Below, one piece after another: positions 6,332 to 10,712 of a stretch of DNA of 10,712 nt. Source of the stretch: Bacillota bacterium. Lineage in GTDB: Bacteria; Bacillota; Limnochordia; Limnochordales; ZCTH02-B6. Where the stretch lies: the NCBI GenBank assembly GCA_017578085.1, contig PKQR01000072.1, positions 1 through 10,712 of the forward strand, written 5' to 3'. The position numbers were made by a program, and so were the translations under genes. The first letter of the stretch is position 1. Each line of letters starts with the position of its first letter. A model generated the notes under the pieces. That model saw only the letters and a list, made by a program, of their open reading frames with translations, was not told the origin of the DNA and did no database searches.

Positions 6332-6751
6332 TCAGTTCTCGACGATGAGACGGCCGGTCATGCCCAGAGCCTCGTGGCCGGCCTCCACGCACACCGAGGT
6401 GAACGTGCCGACGCGATCCACGGTGAACTCGTAGGTGGCCGTCTGGCCGGGCTGCACCCGCGGGGAGGCCAAGTTCAGGTCCCGCACGGTCCAGTCGTGG
6501 GCGACGGTTCCCGTGTTCTGCAGCGTGAGGCGGACCCGCTCGCCGCGCTTGACCGTGATCTCCGCGGGCTCAAACTTGAAGTCGCTCAGGACGATAGTGA
6601 TCTCACGCGTCGCGGCCTGGCTGGTGGTGCTGCCGCTCGACGAGGGGGCCTGGGACTGCTGCCGGCTTCCGCCGCCGCCGCCACAGCCCGTAAGCAGCAC
6701 CGCGAGCACAAGCAAAACCGCCAGCGCGCTCCAAATGCGCCGCTTCGGCAT
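6332..6751 (-). CDS. Cupredoxin-domain lipoprotein
   Basis: 139 residues from ATG at 6751, preceded by an AAAGGGG ribosome binding site (6760-6766) 8 nt upstream; the frame is open further up but those codons lie before the SD. The N-terminus has basic residues, a hydrophobic stretch and the lipobox LLTGC (Cys23), so the protein should be lipid-anchored outside the membrane. A Gly/Ser/Gln-rich linker (24-48) leads to one cupredoxin domain (about 49-139). Candidate type 1 copper ligands are His85 (VAHDW), Cys121, His126 and Met131, in the C-x4-H-x4-M pattern. The domain resembles plastocyanin and soluble CuA-like cupredoxins. A role as an extracytoplasmic electron carrier or copper-binding protein is inferred. 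It stands alone, convergent with the M29-like gene and divergent from the dehydrogenase. Confidence 0.88.
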   Translation of the reverse strand: MPKRRIWSALAVLLVLAVLLTGCGGGGGSRQQSQAPSSSGSTTSQAATREITIVLSDFKFEPAEITVKRGERVRLTLQNTGTVAHDWTVRDLNLASPRVQPGQTATYEFTVDRVGTFTSVCVEAGHEALGMTGRLIVEN

Positions 6752-6802
6752 GGCAATTACCCCTTTCATCCCGATAATAAATTGTCCGGATCCAAGCCAG
6801 AG

Positions 6803-6829
6803 TCTATAGGTACACCCGGGGGGCGTCAA
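6803..6829 (-). promoter_or_regulatory. Candidate sigma-A promoter of the cupredoxin gene
   Basis: On the minus strand TTGACG (6824-6829, 5 of 6 to consensus) and TATAGA (6803-6808, 5 of 6) are separated by 15 bp, shorter than the optimal 17. Transcription would start about 45 nt before the ATG. An 18-bp palindrome (6828-6845) begins at the -35. Confidence 0.4.
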
Positions 6830-6845
6830 GGGACAGATGTCCCTT
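6828..6845. promoter_or_regulatory. Operator-like palindrome AAGGGACA-GA-TGTCCCTT
   Basis: Eight perfectly complementary bases on each side of a 2-nt centre. It sits in the divergent region between the cupredoxin and dehydrogenase genes and touches the candidate cupredoxin -35. The length and symmetry suit a dimeric regulator, but no regulator gene is adjacent, so identity is unknown. A repeated-element scar is an alternative. Confidence 0.5.
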
Positions 6846-6860
6846 TCGGGCTACATGCGT

Positions 6861-6898
6861 TTTCTTGCAGGAACCGCTCGCCGGTTTCTTGTAAGAAA
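6861..6898. repeat. Paired TTTCTTG(C/T)A(A/G)GAA palindromic motif upstream of the dehydrogenase
   Basis: TTTCTTGTAAGAAA (6885-6898) is a 6+2+6 perfect inverted repeat. A degenerate copy, TTTCTTGCAGGAAC, lies at 6861-6874, 24 bp away. Both are upstream of the GTG start at 6960. The pair suggests tandem regulator sites, or a small repeated element. No clear plus-strand -35/-10 pair was found here. Confidence 0.5.
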
Positions 6899-6959
6899 TG
6901 TTTGCCTAGTCCGATCAGGCGACGCGGCCTTCTTCATTGCTGCTCTGGAGGGACAGCCC

Positions 6960-7979
6960 GTGCCGCGACCCAAGGTGTACGTGACCCGCCGTATCCCTGA
7001 GGACGCGATGGCGATCCTGCAGGCCCATTGCGACTGCCGCATCTTCGACCATGAGGAAACACCGGTGCCCCGGGAGACGCTCCTGAAGGAACTGGCCGAC
7101 GCGGAGGGCGCCTTTGTCCTCTTGACCGATCGCATCGACGAGGAGGTGCTGGCCGCGGCGCCGCGGCTGCGCATCGTGGCCAACATGGCCGTCGGGTATG
7201 ACAACATCGACGTGGCCGCCTGTACCCGCCGCGGGGTGCTGGTCACCAACACGCCCGGGGTGCTGACGGAGACGACGGCGGATCTCACGTGGGCGTTGCT
7301 TATGGCCACCGCCCGGCGTATTGTGGAGGCCCAGAAGGTCATCGAGCGGGGCCAGTGGCGCACGTGGTCGCCCATGTTCCTGACGGGCCAGGACGTGTAC
7401 GGGAGGACCTTAGGGATCATCGGTGCGGGGCGCATCGGCAGCGCCGTTGCCCGGCGGGCGCGGGGCTTTGACATGACCATTCTCTACCACAACCGCCGCC
7501 GCCGCCCCGAGCTGGAGGCCGAGACGGGCGCCCGCTACGCGGGTTTCCATGAGCTCCTGGAGCAGTCGGACTTTGTGGTGGTCCTCGTGCCTCTCACGGC
7601 GGAAACCCACCACTTGATCGACGAGGATGCCCTGCGCCGCATGAAACCCAACGCCATCTTGATCAATGTTTCCCGAGGCCCGGTGGTGGACGAAAAGGCC
7701 CTCTACAAAGCACTGACGGAAGGCTGGATCTGGGCGGCGGGGCTGGATGTGTGGGAGAAGGAGCCCATCGGTCCGGACCACCCGCTGCTCGCGCTGCCCA
7801 ACGTGGTGGCACTGCCGCACATCGGCTCCGCGAGCATCGCCACCCGCACCCGGATGGCCGTGGTGGCAGCCGAGAACCTTGTGGCCGGCGTCACGGGCAG
7901 GCGGCCGCCGAACCTCGTGAACCCGGAGGCTTGGGAGCGCCGGGCTGGCGCCGGGGAAGGAGCGGGCCAAGGTGGATGA
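6960..7979 (+). CDS. D-2-hydroxyacid dehydrogenase, glyoxylate/hydroxypyruvate reductase type
   Basis: 339 residues. GTG at 6960 is supported by GGAGG (6947-6951) 8 nt upstream and by the usual family start (PKVYVTRRIPE); the open frame before it is untranslated. The family reduces glyoxylate or hydroxypyruvate to glycolate or D-glycerate with NAD(P)H in the cytoplasm. The Rossmann motif GAGRIG is at 155-160. Catalytic residues are Arg239 (VSRGP), Glu268 (DVWEKEP) and His287 (LPHIGS). Several arginines after the second Rossmann strand (NRRRR, 178-182) suit binding of the NADPH phosphate, an inference. Closest match by pattern is GhrB/GyaR (glyoxylate reductase, D-glycerate dehydrogenase); substrate cannot be fixed from sequence alone. 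The C-terminus is a short Gly-rich tail. Its last codons overlap the next gene by 8 bp, indicating translational coupling. Confidence 0.93.
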   Translation: MPRPKVYVTRRIPEDAMAILQAHCDCRIFDHEETPVPRETLLKELADAEGAFVLLTDRIDEEVLAAAPRLRIVANMAVGYDNIDVAACTRRGVLVTNTPGVLTETTADLTWALLMATARRIVEAQKVIERGQWRTWSPMFLTGQDVYGRTLGIIGAGRIGSAVARRARGFDMTILYHNRRRRPELEAETGARYAGFHELLEQSDFVVVLVPLTAETHHLIDEDALRRMKPNAILINVSRGPVVDEKALYKALTEGWIWAAGLDVWEKEPIGPDHPLLALPNVVALPHIGSASIATRTRMAVVAAENLVAGVTGRRPPNLVNPEAWERRAGAGEGAGQGG

Positions 7980-8445
7980 CTTGACCGTCCGCCATTTCCG
8001 CGTGGCGGAGGCCAATGCCATGGTGCCCACCCTGGAGCGGCTGCTCACGCGCCTGCAGGCGCTGCTGGAGGAAGCCCGGGCGCGCCAGCGGGAGCTGCAG
8101 CTGATCCAGGCGGTGGGGTGCCGTGAGGACGGTACCCTGATCATGGCGGCGGATCACCGGGAGGCCAAGGCGCGCCTGCGGGCCGCGGTCAGCGAGGCCA
8201 ACGAGATCATCGACAGCATCCAGCGGGCCGGCTGCCAGCTGAAAAGCGTCGAGCTGGGCCTGGTGGATTTCCCGGCCGTCATCAACGGGCAAGAGGTGCT
8301 CTTGTGCTGGCGGCTCGGCGAGCCCGAGGTCATGTATTACCATTCGTGGCACGAAGGCTACGCCGGCCGGCGCCGCCTGCGGCCCGACGACGACGATACG
8401 CCGCCTCCGCCGCCCGCCACGGCGCCCCGCCCACCGGCCGCTTGA
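7972..8445 (+). CDS. DUF2203 family protein
   Basis: 157 residues from GTG at 7972, inside the end of the dehydrogenase gene (8-bp overlap), with AAGGAG (7957-7962) 9 nt upstream. The N-terminal part (about 8-90) is helical, with the family opening HFRVAEANAMVPTL and heptad-like leucines that suggest a coiled coil. The conserved C-terminal block contains GLVDFPA (95-101), LCWRLGEPEV (110-119) and a histidine pair in YYHSWHEG, all typical of DUF2203 (COG4911). The last 20 residues are Asp then Pro/Ala-rich and probably disordered. Function is unknown. The overlap says it is made together with the hydroxyacid dehydrogenase, but the two need not act in one pathway. Confidence 0.9.
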   Translation: MDDLTVRHFRVAEANAMVPTLERLLTRLQALLEEARARQRELQLIQAVGCREDGTLIMAADHREAKARLRAAVSEANEIIDSIQRAGCQLKSVELGLVDFPAVINGQEVLLCWRLGEPEVMYYHSWHEGYAGRRRLRPDDDDTPPPPPATAPRPPAA

Positions 8446-8539
8446 CGGCCGGCCCGCGGTGCCTCCTGGCGCTCACCGATGACTGGCGCACGCGCAGGGC
8501 CCTCGCGGCGGGCCGTGTCTCACGGCCCCGTGCCTTGTC
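8446..8539. other. Convergent gap with a GC-rich hairpin
   Basis: An 8-bp stem GGGCCGTG/CACGGCCC (8510-8517 and 8521-8528) with a TCT loop lies between the stops of the DUF2203 gene and folE. There is no T-run on either side, so it is at best a weak or factor-assisted terminator. Nothing else was seen here. Confidence 0.4.
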
Positions 8540-9145
8540 TCACACGGCGATGCCGTGCCCGAAGATCAGGGCCAGCACCTCGGCGCGCGTTTTCTCGTCC
8601 TTGCGGAAGATTCCCCGCATGGCTGACGTCACGGTCCGCGAACCCGGTTTCTTGACGCCCCGCATGCTCATGCACAGGTGTTCCGCTTCCAGCACCACCG
8701 CGACCCCTTGCGGTTTCAGGTGGGCCATGAGCGCATCCGCGATCTGCTTGGTCATCCGCTCCTGCATCTGCAGGCGCCGGGCGTACGCCTCCACCACCCG
8801 CGCGAGTTTGCTTAAGCCCGTGACCCGCCCGTCGCTGGGGATGTAGGCGATGTGGGCTTTGCCGAAAAAGGGCAGCAGGTGGTGCTCGCAGAGGGAGTAG
8901 AACGGGATGTCCCGTACCAGCACCAGCTCGTCGTGCTCTTCCTGAAAGTACACTTCCAGGTGGCGCCCGACGTCCTCCCGCATCCCCGCACACATTTCCG
9001 CGTACGCTTCCGCCACCCGCCGCGGCGTTTCCACCAGGCCCTCACGCTCGGGGTCCTCGCCGATGGCTTCCAGGATCATCCGGACGGCGGTTTCGATCTT
9101 CTTTTTGTCAACTTGCGGGACGCGGGCCGCGGTTTCGTGAGCCAT
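8540..9145 (-). CDS. folE: GTP cyclohydrolase I (type IA)
   Basis: 201 residues. It converts GTP to 7,8-dihydroneopterin triphosphate plus formate, the first step of folate synthesis and a source of pterins and queuosine precursors; the family is a homodecamer in the cytoplasm. Zinc ligands are visible as Cys86 and His89 (SLCEHHLLPF) and Cys158 (EHLCMSMRG). The fold-typical stretches RVTGLSKLARVVE (107-119) and TVTSAMRG (171-178) are intact. ATG at 9145 is the only plausible start; its SD, a run of AGGAGGAGG (9159-9167), is about 12 nt away, longer than elsewhere in the window. It is transcribed alone, convergent with the DUF2203 gene, and no other folate gene is present. The predicted leader of about 120 nt is unusually repeat-rich (see 9159-9264). 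Confidence 0.96.
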   Translation of the reverse strand: MAHETAARVPQVDKKKIETAVRMILEAIGEDPEREGLVETPRRVAEAYAEMCAGMREDVGRHLEVYFQEEHDELVLVRDIPFYSLCEHHLLPFFGKAHIAYIPSDGRVTGLSKLARVVEAYARRLQMQERMTKQIADALMAHLKPQGVAVVLEAEHLCMSMRGVKKPGSRTVTSAMRGIFRKDEKTRAEVLALIFGHGIAV

Positions 9146-9158
9146 GGAAACCGGGTGA

Positions 9159-9264
9159 CCTCCTCCTGCGCTCGCAGGCTAGCGTAGCCCAGGCTAGCGT
9201 AGCCTTAAGTGGCGCGAGATTTGCCGCTTTGGCAAAGAGATTCGCCGGTTCGGCAAAAAGGTTT
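9159..9264 (-). promoter_or_regulatory. Structured 5' leader of folE with tandem repeats
   Basis: Between the predicted start site (about 9264) and the SD, the leader holds in transcript order: two 21-bp repeats (9237-9257, 9216-9236, each GAGATT.GCCG.TT.GGCAAA on the plus strand), of which 9220-9236 folds as TTTGCC/GGCAAA with a 5-nt loop; then two 15-bp repeats (9191-9205, 9176-9190), each with GGCTA/TAGCC around GCG; then CCTGC/GCAGG with a 4-nt loop just before the SD. It matches no riboswitch class I recognise. A partial third copy of the 21-bp unit (GTTTGCCGCT, 9261-9270) touches the promoter. Confidence 0.55.
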
Positions 9265-9270
9265 GCCGCT

Positions 9271-9299
9271 ATTGTATCCCTGCTCCTACGACATGTCCA
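9271..9299 (-). promoter_or_regulatory. Sigma-A promoter of folE
   Basis: On the minus strand TGGACA (9294-9299) and TACAAT (9271-9276), each 5 of 6 to consensus, are separated by exactly 17 bp. Predicted start of transcription is near 9264, about 120 nt before the folE ATG. Confidence 0.75.
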
Positions 9300-9300
9300 T

Positions 9301-9404
9301 AACGGCCGGCTGCCGTGTCCTGCGTGCCGCCCCGGCCGGCTGCCGTAACGGGTGGTCGTAGCGCCGCAACGGGCGGGGGGCCTGGTTGTAGCGTCGTAAC
9401 GGGT
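9301..9404. repeat. Degenerate ~30-bp tandem repeats in the folE-spoIIE gap
   Basis: CGGCCGGCTGCCGT occurs identically at 9303-9316 and 9333-9346 (30-bp period). A second, overlapping unit occurs at 9355-9373 and 9385-9403 (16 of 19 identical, again 30-bp period). A shared core G(C/T)CG(T/C)AACGGG is present at 9342, 9363 and 9393. The region from 9146 to 9574 (429 bp) has no credible gene; the rest of it holds the folE promoter and leader and the spoIIE promoter. The role of these repeats is unknown. Confidence 0.6.
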
Positions 9405-9502
9405 CAGGAGCGGCGCGCCCCGGCTCGGATCCCGAGAGGAGCCGGATACAGCACGATTGTGAAGGAAAACGCCCGAAAGTCTCGTCGGCCCTCCTGCCCG
9501 GC

Positions 9503-9536
9503 TCGACAGACCGGTTGCCCTCCCTTTAGGTATAGT
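9503..9536 (+). promoter_or_regulatory. Spo0A-type promoter of spoIIE
   Basis: TCGACA (9503-9508, 5 of 6 to TTGACA) and TATAGT (9531-9536, 5 of 6 to TATAAT) are separated by 22 bp, far from the usual 17. Bacillus subtilis spoIIE and spoIIG promoters, activated by Spo0A~P with sigma-A, are known for -35-like and -10 elements 21-22 bp apart. CTCGACA at 9502-9508 matches the 0A box (TTCGNCA) at 6 of 7, overlapping the -35, and a weaker CTCGTCG lies 21 bp upstream at 9481. Start of transcription would be about 30 nt before the ATG. Confidence 0.6.
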
Positions 9537-9574
9537 CGGTTTTGCGACTCTCACCGCCAAGGAGGGACAAGCGC

Positions 9575-10712
9575 ATGATCGACAGGGCGTTCATACCGCT
9601 GGCCCGGGAGAGAGTCGCGTGGTGGCGGCGCGGCCGGGGCGGACCGGCTGCCGACGCACCTGAGAAAGGTTGGCCCCGCCTGCTCGCGGAGACCTACACC
9701 TGGTGGTTGCCCACACTGATCGGATTCGCCCTGGGACGCGCGGCGGTCTTTGGGGTGCTGGTGCCCTTTGGCAGCGGGTTTTGCGCCGCCTTGGCCGCGC
9801 GGGGGCGCACCCGGCGGGCGGCGGCCGCGGCCATAGCGGCGGTCATCGGGGGATGGACTATCCCGGCCTCGGTCGCGGTCGGCGTGCCCGGCGCGCCGTG
9901 GACGGCTCCGGTACCTGTCATCGGCATGCTGGTGGCCGCCGCAGCCCTCCGGTGGCGGCGCCGGCCTGGCCTTGCCGCCTTGACCGGCGCGGCGGCCGCC
10001 GGAGCGGTGCGGGTGTGCCTCGTGCTGCTTGCCGGGGGTGATGTCCTGGCCGCCGGCATCACGGCCGCCGCGGAGATCGCGGCGGCGCTGGCGCTCTTGC
10101 CGGCTGCCGGGCTGTTCGGCGCGCGCCCCGGGGCCTTGAGCCACGGGCAGACCGTATCCCTCGTGGCGCTTACCGGCTTTTGCCTCCTGGGATTAAAGGG
10201 CATCGGCTGGCACGGCTTTGCCTTGGCTGACCTCCTGGCGAGAGCCCTGGTCCTTTTGGCCAGCATCGTGGGCGGGCCGGGGTTCGGCGCCGCGACGGGC
10301 GCGGGGCTTGGCATCGCGGCTTTTCTCGCCGCGGGACCGGTGGTGCCGGCCGGTCAGTGGGTGTGGGCAGCCGCTGTGCTGCCGGCCGCTGGGCTCTTGG
10401 CCGGCCTCGGCGCCTTGGGCGGCAAACCGGGCGCTGCCGCGGGGTTGCTGGTGGGCCACCTCTTGCTGACGCCCTTGGCGGGCAGCGGCGCGGAGATCGG
10501 CCGGGCCATCTTTGAGTGCCTGGCGGCCGCAGGAGGCGTCGCCTTTGTCCCGGCCACGGTGCTGCGCCGCTGGGCGGGGCGGCTGCCCGGCACACCCGAG
10601 CGGGAACGCCTGCACCGGGAAGGGCAGCAGGAAGCCCGGGCCCGGGCCGAAGAGCAGCTGCAGCGGGTGGCGGCCGTGTTTGCCGAATTGAGCCAGACCT
10701 TTGCACCCCAGG
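9575..10712 (+). CDS. spoIIE: Stage II sporulation protein E, N-terminal membrane part (3' truncated by window edge)
   Basis: ATG at 9575 follows AAGGAGG (9559-9565) by 9 nt; the frame is open to the window end (379 codons). In the family, SpoIIE is a polar-septum membrane protein whose C-terminal PP2C phosphatase dephosphorylates SpoIIAA to switch on sigma-F in the forespore. Here a basic cytoplasmic N-terminus (1-40) is followed by a long Ala/Gly/Leu-rich polytopic region (about 42-330), consistent with about ten helices. It includes the family-like VPFGSGFCAAL (63-73). From about 340 a charged amphipathic linker begins (REGQQEARARAEEQLQRVAA), ending in VFAELSQTF, which matches the SpoIIE linker before the regulatory and phosphatase domains. 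Those domains lie beyond the window. The assignment rests on topology, the linker motif and the Spo0A-like promoter. The gene shows that the host lineage is, or descends from, a spore-former. Confidence 0.88.
   Translation, partial: MIDRAFIPLARERVAWWRRGRGGPAADAPEKGWPRLLAETYTWWLPTLIGFALGRAAVFGVLVPFGSGFCAALAARGRTRRAAAAAIAAVIGGWTIPASVAVGVPGAPWTAPVPVIGMLVAAAALRWRRRPGLAALTGAAAAGAVRVCLVLLAGGDVLAAGITAAAEIAAALALLPAAGLFGARPGALSHGQTVSLVALTGFCLLGLKGIGWHGFALADLLARALVLLASIVGGPGFGAATGAGLGIAAFLAAGPVVPAGQWVWAAAVLPAAGLLAGLGALGGKPGAAAGLLVGHLLLTPLAGSGAEIGRAIFECLAAAGGVAFVPATVLRRWAGRLPGTPERERLHREGQQEARARAEEQLQRVAAVFAELSQTFAPQ

Noticed and set aside
6837..6959. Upstream extension of the dehydrogenase frame to 6837
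   Set aside because: The extra residues have no family similarity, the region carries palindromes, and a good SD precedes the GTG at 6960.
9216..9404. Possible CRISPR array
   Set aside because: Repeats are short, degenerate, tandem or with inconsistent spacers, and no cas gene is present.
9108..9560. Minus-strand frame with a heptad-like ANLFA repeat upstream of folE
   Set aside because: The peptide repeat simply mirrors the 21-bp DNA repeats of the folE leader. The frame overlaps the folE start in a different frame, spans two promoters and is Arg-rich without a domain.
9551..10314. Overlapping minus-strand frames opposite spoIIE
   Set aside because: They are antisense to the SpoIIE membrane region, of low complexity, and typical GC-driven shadows.
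1..10712. tRNA or rRNA genes
   Set aside because: No TTC-loop motif with matching acceptor and anticodon stems, nor conserved rRNA segments, were seen by eye on either strand.

Overview
The window looks like a chromosomal segment of a GC-rich, endospore-forming member of the Bacillota. The evidence is a 5' part of spoIIE (a sporulation-only phosphatase), a class II B12-dependent ribonucleotide reductase of the Firmicutes type, AAGGAGG-like ribosome binding sites throughout, and very high GC at third codon positions. A thermophilic or compost-type lineage (Thermaerobacter/Symbiobacterium-like) would fit, but that is inference. Nothing here is obviously phage or plasmid.

Layout: (1) 1-810, the 3' part of a P1B-type Zn/Cd/Pb export ATPase (+). 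(2) 869-4483, nrdJ (-), whose frame carries a 305-residue intein inserted directly before the active-site thiyl-radical cysteine. Its promoter region holds two NrdR-box-like sites 31 bp apart, on either side of the -10. (3) 4691-4987, a small DUF1540 cysteine-rich protein (-) ending at a perfect 13-bp hairpin. (4) 5130-6260, an M29-type (AmpT/AmpS or NicX-like) metalloenzyme (+) ending at a strong intrinsic terminator. (5) 6332-6751, a cupredoxin lipoprotein (-). (6) 6960-8445, an overlapping pair (+): a D-2-hydroxyacid dehydrogenase of the glyoxylate/hydroxypyruvate reductase type and a DUF2203 protein. (7) 8540-9145, folE (GTP cyclohydrolase I, -), with a good promoter and a repeat-rich, hairpin-rich 5' leader. 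(8) A 429-bp repeat-rich divergent region. (9) 9575-end, the N-terminal membrane part of SpoIIE (+), behind a promoter with the wide -35/-10 spacing typical of Spo0A-activated promoters.

The genes are mostly independent housekeeping units arranged divergently or convergently; only the dehydrogenase/DUF2203 pair is clearly an operon. The points most worth following are the intein placed at the catalytic radical cysteine of NrdJ with a decayed homing endonuclease, the tandem NrdR-like operator, the structured folE leader, the Spo0A-like spoIIE promoter, and several unexplained short palindromes and tandem repeats between genes.
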